64,000 nt of DNA from NCBI GenBank assembly GCA_033816765.1, contig CM066293.1, positions 1,922,001 to 1,986,000 on the forward strand, read 5' to 3'. The position numbers and the translations under genes are program-made. Positions 1-12,445 of the stretch are shown piece after piece. How positions within the stretch are numbered: position 1 is the stretch's first letter; each line of letters opens with the position of its first letter. Source of the DNA: Nothopassalora personata. Its lineage: Eukaryota > Ascomycota > Dothideomycetes > Mycosphaerellales > Mycosphaerellaceae. The notes under the pieces were generated by a model. The model did no database searches. It saw only the letters and a program-made list of their open reading frames with translations, and had not been told where the DNA came from.

Positions 1-1687
1 AGTAAGGGCCTTATTAATATACCTCTAAAAGGTAGCTAGTACGTTAGTTAACCTAAAAGGTATAACTAAGTACTCGTAGTAACCGTATCGCGTACGAAAC
101 GTAGTCTTCTACTCGTCTCCTTACTTAATAGGAATACGGTAGTAGGCATCCTATAGGTTAATTATAGTAAAGAGCCTCGTACCCTATAGCCTATCTAATG
201 TCTTACTAATTAGGGGTAGTAGGTATTAGTTCTTTACTATAATCTTATTTAGGCCTCTATAATCTATATAGAGCCTAAGAGTACTATTCTTCTTTAGTAC
301 GAATAGGTTAGGCGTACCCGCCTCGCTTACGAATTGCCTAATCTACCCCTTCTCTATTACTTACTTAAGGTATTCCTTTAAGGCCTCTAGCTTAGTTAGG
401 GACTAGTAGTATAGCGGCTTAAAAGGGGGTTTCTTTCCTTCTACGAGATTGATCGTATACTTAACCCCGTCGGGTATCTTACGCTTTACCTACTTATTAG
501 GTACGTATATATCTCGGAAGTCCGTAAATTCTTTAGGCTATAAGGGACCCTCTCCTTCGGATACTACTATAGTAATAACCCGAATACTTATCGTATATAC
601 CTACTTTAAGCTCTCGAGATCCTTAAGGAACTCGCGTATAGTACGCTACTAAATCGTAGGCGTCTTAGTACCGTAGTACTACTAGTTATCCTTATCGGCC
701 TTTATAATCCAATTATAATACCGCTAGGGTCTACCTAAGATAACTAACGGCCTACCTATAGGCGCAATATAGTAGATAGCGTCGCTTACGCGCTCTACTC
801 CTATATCGTTAGCTAGTCGTACGCGAACCGTATAGGCGCCGTAGTAATACCCTTAGTCCTACGCGTACGACTCTAGATTTAGAAGCTTTATACTACTAAT
901 AGGCTATATCTAGTATTAGAGTATATACTCGTACGATACTAAGCTTAAATCTATACTATTATCTAGGAGAAACGTAGCCTCGCGAAAGCCCTTACGCGTC
1001 TTAACGGCGCCTCGTAAGTAACGCGCTAGACTCGTATCGACTTACCTTAAGGGGTCTATATAGAAACTCGGACTTAGGAGCGACCCTTACCTAGTCCTCT
1101 ATCTTTTCCCTATTCGCCCTTCTTAGTTAAAGCCTCGATAGTTTCTAACCTACGAACCGCTTACGCGTTACGGTCTTTCTATAGGTCTCTATTCTAGTAC
1201 TCCGTCTTATAGTAACCCTTCCTACCGTAGCCGTAGTACTCTACTTTCGACTTCTAGCTAGTTAAAGACGAGCTACCGGCGTCTCGCTACTAACTTGCAC
1301 CCGAGGCGCCCGGTACTTAACTCTACTTCTATTACTTTAGGCGATCGGCCCGCTTATGTACGCCCTTAGCTTTACGCTTACGACGTACATACTACCCGCG
1401 GTCGTGCCCTCCGCTACTACCTCGGCGCTCGGTACTTTCGATACGCGAGGCTAGGGCTACTAGGTCTTCTCTAGTCGTAGGGATATTATAGTAGCTAACG
1501 ATAGCGGACCGTAAGCGAGGCGTAAGCTTCGCTAGTAGGTACCGTATACATTACGCTTCCGAGTAGTTACCTAACTAGTCCTCTATAATATCTAGCTTAG
1601 TCGCGAACTGTCGCGCTATCTAGTTATCCTTCTATCTCGTAACCTCGTACTCTAATATAACGTTAAGTACGCGATTTATAGGATCGC
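1..1687 (-). mobile_element. Ty3/gypsy element A, internal region (RT, protease, gag end), RIP-mutated, runs off the window
   Basis: Read on the minus strand with TAG/TAA taken as mutated sense codons, 370 down to 1 gives a typical gypsy reverse transcriptase start: a Y-R-G-L-N-K-I motif near 250 and an F-R-T-R-Y-G-Y-Y-E-Y-L-V block near 80-110. A gag-type zinc knuckle (C-x2-C-x4-H-x4-C) lies near 1205-1255; its first two Cys codons now read TAC for TGC, as expected from TpG to TpA change. The catalytic YxDD is outside the window. The element continues at 8733-9338 beyond the copia insertion and its 5' LTR is at 9339-9519. No intact ORF remains. Confidence 0.85.
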
Positions 1688-1692
1688 TATAT

Positions 1693-1898
1693 TATTACGT
1701 TACAAGTGGTTAGAAGTTACAAAATGGGCTTATAAAGGTGTTTCAAAAGTAGATAGTAGATTATATGTGTCTAAGCTAGAATTGAAAGGGCTACTTATAG
1801 AAAGGCTATAGGTAACTAATTAATGTTACCTAATTCTTAGCCGCTGCTACCTTAGGTTTAATTAGGCTATAGCGCCGGTGCACGCTTAGATCGTAACA
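1693..1898 (-). repeat. 3' LTR of copia 1 (206 bp)
   Basis: Direct repeat of 8522-8727. It differs almost only by C-to-T or G-to-A changes, and this copy is the more mutated one (for example CTTATAAAG here against CTCATAAAG). Confidence 0.95.
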
Positions 1899-1909
1899 CA
1901 CCCCCTTAG
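1899..1909 (-). other. Polypurine tract of copia 1
   Basis: The minus strand reads CTAAGGGGGTG directly before the 3' LTR start, the position expected for plus-strand priming. Confidence 0.75.
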
Positions 1910-2807
1910 CTCGTGCGGCTTATAGGTAAATAAGCTAATCGCATGTAATTGCGTGCACCCTATCTATCACCTATTACCCTACCCACCTACCTATAACGTA
2001 AGGCGTCGTTACTATACGCTTATTAGAGCTCCATTATAAGCTACACAGTAGGGCGCTGAGTCAGCGTTTTAGGTAAGGCTATTGTCCTAGCCTTACATCC
2101 CCATTTATAATCTTACTAAGTTCCTTATACTGTAGTTAACCTATATAATAGGTTCTAAGCGATGTGATTCTTGTCCGGTAGGGTGGCTAAGCTGTTCTTA
2201 TAGCACTAAACGGTAAGGCGTACTATCTCCCTACATTTTAACGGACATGTGAGGTTGTAGGTTCGAGTCCTAGGGGTTATTATATCTACTAAATTTATTG
2301 CTTAGCCTATCGTCCGCTTCAATGTCCGCTCCATTCTCAATTAAAATCCTAGGTGTTATAGTACGCTATTGCTTCGGCAATTGGGGTGCCTCGCTACTAT
2401 CTAATAACTACGTATATGTAACTTCGGTCACGGTCTTAGAGAACTCCGCTTCCTACCTTAGGTAGAGATTACTATTTAGCTACGTCCTAGTAGGAACTCT
2501 TTTACCTAATGAAAGGTCTTCATAGCTTATAAAGGCCTTATCTTTCTACTTAGAGTAAGGATGATCCTATCGACGGTAGTGCTATAGGTACTATATGCCT
2601 AGCGGGTGGAGATGTTATCTCTAAGTAAGGTGAGGACGATAATAGAGGGATCAACGATAATGTTATAGCGTTCGTTATAATATAGTAACGGAGGTAGTGA
2701 TAGTAATGCTAATGTTGCTAGCAGTAGGGAAGTTAATAGTGTTTTGGCGCTCGTAATTAGCTACGCCGTTACTAGTGCGTATACGCTACACCGCTACTAG
2801 TAACAGG

Positions 2808-2856
2808 GGTGTTTCCGGTCCTTTTACTATAGGCCAATAGGAGTCCGAGAAACACC
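2808..2856. other. Hairpin in the 3' untranslated part of copia 1
   Basis: GGTGTTTC at 2808-2815 pairs with GAAACACC at 2849-2856, with a further TCC/GGA pairing inside. Purpose unknown; it could fold in the element RNA. Confidence 0.4.
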
Positions 2857-5800
2857 TACTAGTAATAGTAGTGCTAGGGCAGCGCCGGTGAATAGTGGAC
2901 GCTTACTCTAGCAGTAGTATAGAGCCGGCGGCGCTAGGCGGTTAGAAGGATAAAAGGGAAGTCGCGCTTAGTAGTAGCTAATTACTATGTCGTTCTATAT
3001 CGCTACTACGATGCGCCGAGGAGAAGAGTCCTACAGTTAAAGCCTAGTACTAGTAACTGTCGAGAAGAGCTACTACTAGTGTAGTAGTAGGCCTACGCTT
3101 CTTAGGCGTTGTTATTACCCCCTAAGGTAATACGGCTAGTATTAGTATCTACAGTAGGCGCTAAGGAGCGTGGGTCTACGCCTTCCTTAGCTATGTTAAG
3201 CAGCTATACGAAGCGCCTATGCGTTTATAGTAGTAGCAGCTTAGTGAGCCTATCTATAGGCATATCATTAGTATTAAGATACCGAATCTCGATATCTCCT
3301 CGCTAGTTTCTCTAGCGGAGCTAGTAGTAGTAGATGTTAACATAGCGTAGCTTAGTATTAAGCTTTTGCCCTTACTAGTTAATAAGTCGAATAGTCTAGG
3401 TGTTGTTATAGTATAGGTATGTATACTAGTTAAACTCGAGATAGATCTCGGCGAAGATGCGTTCCTACTAGATTAGCTCTAATGCCGCTTATAACAGGCT
3501 AAGGAGTTCGGCTTCGGTTAAGGACTTAGTAATAGTAATCTACTTAGATGCTTTATAGTCGACTAGTCCGCCGAAGAGCATAAAGATCTATCCGCTAGAG
3601 CTAGTCCTGTCGACGTTTATGCCGTAGGAGGCATCTAATGCACCGAAGAACTTATAGTTCTTACCGAGATATTTAGGTTAACTATGTAGGCTAGTAATGT
3701 GCTTACTAGCACTATATATAAGGTAGAGGTTCTTAGTCTCTAGGAGGTAGCGTAGGCACTAGTCTATAAGCTTTAGATGCGTGTCTATTAGCTTAGTTAG
3801 ATACTACGAAAGCATTAATAGGGAAAAGGCAATGTCCGGGCGTGTGTGTATTACTACGAAGTTAAGGGATCTAATGCGTTGTTAGTAAGTAAGGATCTTA
3901 ATAGCTTCTATAACATAGCCTTTAGGCACCGTCTAGTTAAGGTGTTAATCTACTAGCACATTTATCTTACGTACGCTAGTAGATATGCTAAACTTAGTAG
4001 CGAGCTTCTCGATGTAGTCCTCCTATAAGAGCTATAGCAGTCTCTTCTACCGATCTCGTATTACCTTAATTCCTAGAAACTAGGTAAGATCTCTAAGCTC
4101 GTACATCTCGTACTTAGTAAGTAGACGCTTCTTAATGCTAAGTACATAGTCCTTATGCTTACGGTAATATAGCATAACTAGGTCGTCTACATAAAAGAAG
4201 AACATAACCTTATTATTATAGTAGATGCATTCGGAGTCCGAGAGAGGAACTATTCTAAGGGAGGCTAGCGTCTCGGTAAGGGAGTTATACTATAACAAAG
4301 GGGACTCCTTTAGTCCGTAGAGGGCCTTAACTAGTTTAAGAGCGTGTCTATCGATAGGGCGATCGATTCTAGGAGGTAGCTATAGATACATAGTGTATAG
4401 TAGGTCTAAGTTTAAGAAGGCGTTAACAACATTAAACTATTTAGCTTCTAGGTCGAAGCTCGCGGCTATAGCACAGTAGAGGCGAAATATACTTACTAGT
4501 AATGTAGCGGCGTATATATCTAAGTGTATGCCCTATAGATCGCCTCTTACGCATAGCCGGGCCTTGAAGCTCTTTAGCATGCTATACTTATCCAACTTAT
4601 ACTTATACACCTACTTTAGCGGTAATGGTAGCTAAAGTCCGTCCTCTTGCTAAGTATTATAATCCTTCTCTTAATGTGTAGTCCATTTAAACGTGCCGGT
4701 TAAGACTACTTTAGTAAACTCTGTAGCTATAGCTTTACGCTATTATTAGGCGAAGCGGTGCTTCATAGCGGCTCGGTAGTTCAGAGGTTCGGGCGGAAGG
4801 TTATCGCGGTACATCGACGTAATAGTATTAATAGTACGTGTAGGGGAGGATCGGCGTGTTCGTACGACATCGTAGTGCTTACGTCCTAGGTAACGAGGTC
4901 TCGGGCGGATGCCCGCTATCTAGCTAATAACAACGTTAGCGACTATAATATTATATAGAGCATGGTAGAATTAGGCGGTTCGGAGCCTCTTCCTAGTGTC
5001 GGTAAGGGTGTAGTTAGAATTAGGGGAAAACTCATCCATTTAACTAAGTTCTTCGAAGGGGATTACTAAAGGAGGAGCGGTAGCGACGTCTAGAGTCGTC
5101 GAAGTATCTATGTTCGAAGCATCTATATCTACTATAATCTCCTCACGGTCTTCCTCTATAAGTGCATCTATCAATTGCTACTTAAAGTCGTTAATGTACT
5201 ATTAAGATGCGTTACTGTTAACCGCGTTGTTTTAATAGCTGTTGTTGTAGTCGGAGTTCTCTATGCTCTCATTAGTCGATGGTTCGACCCCGGATTTAAC
5301 CTAGTCTCGTAAAAGTGTAGGGGTTGTAGCGTCATTTAATAACGGCTAATTAAGTAGCTAGGAACTGCTGTTACCTTTAGGTTAGTTAAATGTTACTAGC
5401 GCTCGGTGTTGTAGCTAGTGTAGTTCATGCCTAAGTAGTAATTGTTAATAGGCGTGTTAACGAGGGTTTTAATAGAGCGGCTACTATTAAGCCTATTCTT
5501 CCACCCCCTCGGCCTATGCTGTGTCCTACTTATGGTAAGCCACATACAGGTCGTAGTACTGTTTAGGCTCTTTAGCCGGTTCTGCTGTTACGATGTTCTT
5601 AATAGGGGTTAAGTAACTAGTAGTAAGAATTAATGGGTCGTAGAACGTAGTCTTATTAAAGAGGACGTCCTTTACCCGCATAACCCTATCTTTCGATAGG
5701 TCCCACACCCTATAGATGTTAGTAGAGTCGTAGCCTACAAGGTATCCGATAAGTACTCGTTCTTTAAGCTTCTTAGTCTTACCTAGTTAAGTAGTGCTAT

Positions 5801-8502
5801 GAATGTACACGTAGGCTAGGCAGCCGTACACTACTATATATCCCACATTTAGTACCCTGCCTATTGCTAATTCGAAGGGAGTCTTCTAGCCTTTTAATTA
5901 GATTAGTAACCGCTAGAGAATGTAGACGGCAGCTACTATGCATTTATTCTAGAGCTTTTTAGGCAGGCGAGCATGAATGCGGATTGTGCAAGACATCGTG
6001 ATAATGACGCCGCCCGCTCGTTCTACTAGGTCCTAGTTAGACGCGTAGTTAGTAGTGTTATGCTACTTAATTTGATTGTTATTAATGGTTAAGCGGAAGG
6101 CTGTGCTAATGGCTGCTTTATTATCGCTATAGAAGTAAACAAACCTACGCCTAATGAAATTAATAAAGCTAAGTAGGCTATTAAAGCAAGCTAATACTAA
6201 TAGTTAGTCCCTATTCTTAATAGTGAATTGAAAGTGCCCGTAGGTATCTAAATCGTAGAAATGAACTAGGTAACGATTACTATTGTATGCTAGTATGAAC
6301 TTAGCTAAATCCATGGCTACGTACCTATAGGGAGTCATTACCCTAATTGGCTTAGTCCTATTAAACACTTTATGTGCCTTAGCTAGGCCACATGCTCTAT
6401 AATGTGCAGTAAGGGGTACTTTAGGTGCATTAGGGTTAATAACCACCCCCTCAACTCTAAACGGAAGCTAGTTAATGCGTTCAGCGCTAATATAGCCGAA
6501 GATTTAGTGCTACTAGCGGCCTAAGAGCTTGCGGTGTTTAATAGGGGTCCTACTAGACGTTACTATACCTTTAGTGCCCCCTATGCTATTTATTACTACT
6601 ATAACGGTACGGTCGCCGTTAGAGTCCTAAATAGGCGGTGTTTAGATAGTATTACCCTTACTAATTGTGCTAATGAAGTGCGCTGTGCGCTACTTCTTAG
6701 TAATCTTTAGTAGGATGCTCCTATTATTGCTCGATAGTCATTTATAGACCATCTCTAACTGAGGCGGTATAACCACCTTAAAGAAGGGGATTGTGCTAGT
6801 AGGGCGGTGCAGGTCTATTAATTTCTTATTATTGTAATAGACTGAATTGGTGCGTCCGTGCCACTAAAGTCCAGCCGTCTCTATACGTAAGTAGGAGATA
6901 ACGTTCACATAAAAGCCTAGGTAATAGGCTATATCTAATAGGGTGAATAGTATCCCCTCTATTTTTATGCGAACCTTGCCTAATGCGGCAATAGGGAATG
7001 TCGTAGTTCCGGCTTAGATTAATAAGGTAGTTAGGCGCTCTATAATGAATTCTACGCCCTACTAGTTATAGTGATTAATGACATAGGTGTCCGAGCAGTT
7101 ATCGTATACCTAGCAATCCCTAAAGTTGAAGCTTAATTAGCTTATCGAGCTCGAAAGGACAGTAAGACTAGTGAAGCCGTGCGGTGCGGCCTTGCCCTTA
7201 GTAATTGCCTTATCTCGTTCCTTATCCGTGCGCCTATTACGGTTTAATATGCCTAGTAAGCGTTTACTATTATCGCCTAAGTAGTAATTAATAAAGTGCT
7301 TCTAGCACTTCTTCTACTGCTTAGAGCGCTAATCCTTTAATAGACGCTTCTTAGGGTTAACTACATCGCATAAATAGAGGTTCTTATAACAACTCTCCTT
7401 AGGCTCGCCGGTAATATTCTAGCAGCCGCTTAGCCTATCGTTGTTATTACTGTTCTTTCCTTTGTTTACACCGTTACTGCGGTTACGACTCTTGTCGCCG
7501 CGGCTACGACGACGGTCGTTATTGTTATTCCTACCGACTGTGCCTACTGTAGACGCTAGTAGTAGAGGCTCGTCCTCTACTAAGGGTTCGCCTATAAAGG
7601 TTACGAAGACTAATCGACCGTTCGTAGTAACTAGGGTAGTATCGCGTATCTATTCGAGGTATCGCTCGGTAAGCTTACTAAGCGAGAGCTTATTACGCTT
7701 CTACTCGTTATATAGTAATGCTCTATAGGTAGGAGTTTTCTACTATATCGTAAGTAGGAAGTGTCGTAGTAGGTCTCCGTACTCGGCATAGTTATAATCT
7801 AGCATCTTAGTCTATAGCACTAGCTAGTCTAAACACTAGTCATCGACCCTTCGGGCCTAGCTCTTCTAAAGCCTATTTAGCTCTAGTGTGAGCTGTCGCT
7901 TACGTAACATGTCGTTTAGTCCGTACTAATCCTTTAGAGCCTGGACCTTGCCTCTAAGGGTACGTTTACTATATATTAGCTCCTAGCCTAGCTCTATAGT
8001 AGTCCTAATTAGGTAGGTAACTAATTTAGACCTTACGGACGTAAAGATGTTATACATCCGCTACCTACGGTCGGCGTCTAACTAGCGGAGCTTAATAAGC
8101 TCCTTGTCTTTAGCCGTAGCGTCTTTAGCAGTGTATGCTAATTGGATTTGCTCGAACGTTAAGTACACCGGCTCTATTAGCTCGGTAGTAGTGTCGTTCG
8201 GATCTACATACTTCTAGATGTTTAGAGACTTAGCGTAGAGCTCTAACTAACGGTTAAACTTGTCCCATTAGTTATAACTCTTAAGAACGATAGTAGCGTA
8301 CGGTAAAGCACCGGTACCACCGGGTGTCTCGGTAGTCGCCATAACGGTGTTAATAGGCCTAATGAAAGTTCCTATAGGTCTACTAGGGTTACTGCACTAC
8401 TATGCAATGGTTGTTAATAGGATAATAATGGATCCCACTGGTTTTTAATGACGATGCAAAATCTGCTCTAGGGCTTCGTTTTATATAGCGAACGTTAGTA
8501 AG

Positions 8503-8521
8503 CGCCTGTCGGGCTCATAAC
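8503..8521 (-). other. Primer-binding site of copia 1, complementary to an internal part of initiator tRNA-Met
   Basis: Immediately inside the 5' LTR the minus strand reads GTTATGAGCCCGACAGG. GTTATGAGCCC complements the anticodon arm (GGGCTCATAAC) of initiator tRNA-Met rather than a tRNA 3' end, the half-tRNA priming known for copia-type elements. Confidence 0.75.
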
Positions 8522-8727
8522 TATTACGTTATAAGTGGTTAGAAGTTATAAAATGGGCTCATAAAGGTGTTTCAAAAGCAGATAGTAGATTACATATGTC
8601 TAAGCTAGAATTGAAAGGGCTGCTTATAGAAAGGCTGCAGGTGACTAATTAATGTCACCTAATTCTTAGCCGCTGCTGCCTTAGGTTTAATTAGGCTGTA
8701 GCGCCGGTGTACGCTTGGATCGTAACA
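8522..8727 (-). repeat. 5' LTR of copia 1 (206 bp)
   Basis: Partner of 1693-1898. On the minus strand it begins TGTTACGATC and ends CGTAATA (formerly CGTAACA). It keeps several CpA/TpG sites lost in the other LTR. Confidence 0.95.
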
Positions 8728-8732
8728 TATAT

Positions 8733-9338
8733 ACGTTTCGATAGAACTCCTTAAAGTCCTAGTATATATACCCTACGAGGTTAAAGACGCTATAGTTAGT
8801 ATACTATCGCTTACTTACCTCTCTCCTAAGGTATATAACCCTATATAGGACCTTTAATTTATTCGTTGTATATATAGTACCTAAGAGGGCGAAGATAAGT
8901 AAGAGCTTCCTAAGGAATACCCTTACCTTCCTTATTAAATCCCCTCTAAAAGGCGTTAGCTCTTTTAGACGCGGTTAAGTCGTATATACTACGGCCGCGC
9001 CTCGTACTAGAATATTATCGTTAGTAGCTATAGAGATAGAGGTAGGGGTAGTAGTAGGGAGGTAATCTTCTCTCCTCCCTCCTATCTACTCCGGAGGCGG
9101 TGTGCTTATAGCGCGTAAGATCTCTAGCCGCTTAATTTCCCGCTATATCTCTTATTCTTTAATCTTAGCCCGTAAGGCCTCTCTTCTTATAACTAAGGCT
9201 ATACGACGCGCCTACTACTATACTCTACGGCTTAGGGGGGGCGTAGGCGACTCGCTATTACGTACGTCGCAATTAGGCTCTATAGCGTATATAGATTATA
9301 AAATGGGGAAGCTTTAGAACTATTAGGACCGCGAGGGT
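8733..9338 (-). mobile_element. Gypsy element A, 5' internal part (leader and gag start)
   Basis: This is the part of element A on the far side of copia 1, lying between the TATAT target duplication and the LTR at 9339-9519. It is heavily RIP-mutated. The call rests on position and orientation more than on domain matches. The small plus-strand open frame at 9102-9317 is judged a chance opening. Confidence 0.6.
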
Positions 9339-9519
9339 TATAAGGGGATATCGTAATATATAGTACGCCTACGATCTTCTAATCGTAGATAAACTAAAGC
9401 TTACTTTCTTCTATAGACGCTATACGCGTCGCTTAGTGTATGTATACGCATTACGTACGGCTTACTAAGCCGGGCATAGCCGTATTATATATAAGGGTTA
9501 GCTATAGGCTACCCTTATA
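9339..9519 (-). repeat. 5' LTR of gypsy element A (181 bp)
   Basis: Bounded by inverted TATAAGGG/CCCTTATA (originally TGTAAGGG/CCCTTACA). It is a near-identical inverted copy of 11360-11540. Its orientation and position fit the upstream end of the minus-strand element A. Confidence 0.8.
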
Positions 9520-11540
9520 TCGAGATAGCGTATAGTTAGAGACTAGATATTACCCTAAGACCTATAGGATCTTAAGGCGAGATCCGGGAAGGGGAGGTAC
9601 TAGTAGCGGTAGACTTAGTTAACTATATACGAGAAATACGTACTATACTTACGAATCGCTAGGAAACCGTAGTAGATAACTAGGCTCGCTACTATAATAA
9701 TACTTATAAGGCTAAGCGCTATTACGTAGGCGATAGAGTCTTATTATCTACGAAGAACCTAAGGTTAGTACTACTAAAGAAGAAGATAGGTCTAAAGTAT
9801 ATCGGACCGTATCGTATTATTAGGCCTTACCCTTTAGATATAACTTCTACCTTTTATTAATAATATAGGAGGAAGGCCTTATCTAATAGTATCTATATAG
9901 GAGAGGGCCCCCCGATAGTAATATTAGAGAGGATAGGAGAGAGGAGAGAAGATAGAAGAGAAGAGTATTTATTTATAAAAATAAAAATAAAAAAGTAAAC
10001 TTTTATAAGGGTACTATAGCGCTACGTAGATAGAAGATAGGTCCGTAGTAGGCAGCTAGTAGGCGCGGAGCGCGTAATTACTTATTATCCTTCTCCTCCT
10101 TATTATTATCCTTATTATACTCACCCCGTAGGGCGGGCGGTAAGAAGGCCCTATCGGCGGTAGTAGTATTAATGTTCCTAGCCTATATAAACTATAACCG
10201 TAGTTAGTATAGGACATATATATAATATATATACTACTTATAGTACGGCCGAGCTTAAATAGCCCGTTAAGGGCCCTATTATACTCTTACTATAGTACTA
10301 CGGACGTAGTAGCGGCGGCGGAGGCGGGGGTAGTAGTAGCGGAGGCGCGCGAAGCGTACGCGAGTCTTATCTATACGTTTATTCTTATAGGTATTATACT
10401 ACCTCTTACCCTAGGAGGAGGTTAGCCGATTTATATAAGGAGTAATAGTACGCCGTACGTAGTAAGTATACGGAGCGCTTACAAGTTATAGTACTTATAC
10501 CTAAGATCTACTCGCCTAGCTAGGCGTATAAGCGGTACTACTCGTCTAGAGTATCCTATTCCTCTAAAGTAAGAGGATCGCTAAGCTTACGGATAAGCTT
10601 ATCGCGCTAGGCGCGCGCGGCCCGTAGGCGAGCTACTAGCTACGCGATAGCGATACTAGTATTACTTACGTACGGGTACCTACTTAACCTATAGCGCCTA
10701 TGCTTCTTAAGTAGCTTACCGGTAGTAATACTATTATACGTATCTAACTCGTCTACTCTACGGTTAGTAAGCGTATCGTAAGCGATAAGTATAGCGAATA
10801 CTTACTAGTTACGAAGTATAGGAGGTAACGTAAGTATATCTTAATATCTATACCTAGACGCTTAGCTAGTAATAACTTAGGAGTCTACGAGCCTAGTACG
10901 CTAAACTTACGCTTCGTAGGCGTATCTAGTACGCTAAGCGCGCTAGATATCTATAGTAGTACTAGTAATAGTATTAGTAGTACTAATATACCGCCTATAA
11001 GGGCCTCCTAACGTAGTTAATCTTAAATAACTTCTTCTAAAGCTATAGTAGTACTAGCGGGTCGCTAGATAGTCGCTAGCGAGGAGCTAGTAGATCGCTA
11101 GTAGTACGGGTACGGTACGCTACGAGAACGTAGTATAAGTAAGAAGAAGGAAAAGGGAGAAGAGAGTATACTTCTTAAACCCTCGAGTTAGTTAACCCGG
11201 TAACTATAACTTTAACTACCTATACCCTAATAATAATACGTACGAGACTCGTAGGCGGGTTGTATAGTAACGGAATCTACGAGAAGTAGATAGATTACTT
11301 ATATAGAAACCTCCTAAAGCTGCGAGCTAAGGGTAGCTCGTCCTAGAAGGGGAGGTAGTTATAAGAGTAGCCTATAGCTAACCCTTATATATAATACGGC
11401 TATACCTAGCTTAGTAAGCCGTACGTAATGCGTATACATACACTAAGCGACGCGTATAGCGTCTATAGAAGAAAGTAAGCTTTAGTTTATCTACGATTAG
11501 AAGATCGTAGGCGTACTATATATTATAATATCCCCTTATA
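9520..11540 (+). mobile_element. Ty3/gypsy element B, 3' part with integrase end and 3' LTR, RIP-mutated
   Basis: On the plus strand 9600-9850 translates to the C-terminal end of a gypsy integrase, with a K-Y-I-G-P-Y-R-I-I-R stretch (GPY/F module) near 9795-9820. A purine-rich and A/T-rich stretch follows (9900-10000), then about 1.3 kb of degraded coding-like sequence of unknown identity. A polypurine tract (GAAGGGGAGGTAGT, 11346-11359) sits directly before the 3' LTR. The left part of B is cut off by the insertion of element A at 9520. Confidence 0.75.
11360..11540 (+). repeat. 3' LTR of gypsy element B (181 bp)
   Basis: Same family as 9339-9519 in opposite orientation. It starts TATAAGAG and ends CCCCTTATA and is preceded by a polypurine tract. 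Confidence 0.8.
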
Positions 11541-11545
11541 GTCCT

Positions 11546-12430
11546 TATAGTTGTTACCTTAGCTATCTAGGTAGGTCCTAAGGAATAGTTTAACCTAATA
11601 CTATACTCGTCCTCGAAGGAAGGTAGTAGTAAAGATAGGCTTAAGGTTCTCCTCTATAGCGTTAAATAAGGAGTATATATCTATTTAAGTAACCTAAGTA
11701 TTGAACTTATCTCGCTCGCTATAGTAGAACTCTACCTTACTAACCTTAAGATTTTTGTTACCTATATAAGTAACTAGGGCTTCGATAGCATTATTAGAGG
11801 TCTAAGGTCGTCGGGCTCTACTTACTTTACTAGGGGTAGGTATTTCCTATTTACTCTATTGGTCTCCTATTATAGAGGGCGTTTAAAGCTATTAGGTTTA
11901 GTATAACCTAATAATATTATAAGTTAAGAAGATAAGCTTAATCGAGTTTATTCTCGGGCCGATAAGAAGTCGAGGGAGAGTAAAAAAGTAGTAGTTATCT
12001 TGGTCTTTATAAAGACTTAAGAAACAGTATAGTAGAGGTTAGGTTTTAGTATATTCTAAATAGCAATATTAAATAGTAAGGTAAATACATTAATACTATG
12101 AGGGATTCTTAGCGTTCCTAAATATAAAGTAGATTAGCCTTTAAATAGAGTAATACTCTATAATAGCTCTACTTACTCTATTTAAGCTCCGTAAGGGCGA
12201 GATATTATGCTTAATTATCGCCTTAGTTATGCCTTTATGTTCTCTATTTAGTATTCAAATGCCGAAATAGAGTACGTTACGTATAGGTTAGTAATTCTAG
12301 CTCCCGGTAGAACTAAACCATAATATTGTTCTCCTTTTTTACTATTAAGTACTTTAAGAGATTGAATTCTACGGCATCTTTAGACCTAAGACAAATTACA
12401 AGGTAGTACTAGTTAGTATACCGCCTAGAT
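11546..12430. other. RIP-mutated spacer without recognisable gene
   Basis: No LTR, domain or long open frame could be identified. Composition (TpA-rich, CpA-poor) shows it belongs to a mutated repeat. Confidence 0.5.
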
Positions 12431-12445
12431 AAGGCTACGAAGTGT

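Larger units (their letters stand above)
1693..8727 (-). mobile_element. Complete Ty1/copia retrotransposon (copia 1) with LTRs and TSD, RIP-mutated
   Basis: A 206-bp LTR is present at each end in direct orientation, and both copies end in inverted TGTTACG/CGTAACA (first copy end mutated to TATTACG). The 5-bp target duplication TATAT flanks it at 1688-1692 and 8728-8732. On the minus strand the order is gag (about 8340-7200), integrase (about 6900-5500), reverse transcriptase with Y-V-D-D encoded at 4182-4193, and RNase H ending near 3180. That integrase-before-RT order defines copia. Short open pieces survive, such as the integrase part at 6204-6446. About 1.25 kb without recognised coding lies between RNase H and the 3' LTR. 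It is inserted in gypsy element A. Many in-frame TAG codons make it inactive. Confidence 0.95.

Noticed and set aside
2177..2280. Possible tRNA gene: A-box-like TGGCTAAGC (2184) and B-box-like GGTTCGAGTCC (2260)
   Set aside because: The bases at acceptor-stem positions do not pair and the first segment pairs instead with CCCTAC near 2230. It lies inside the 3' region of copia 1.
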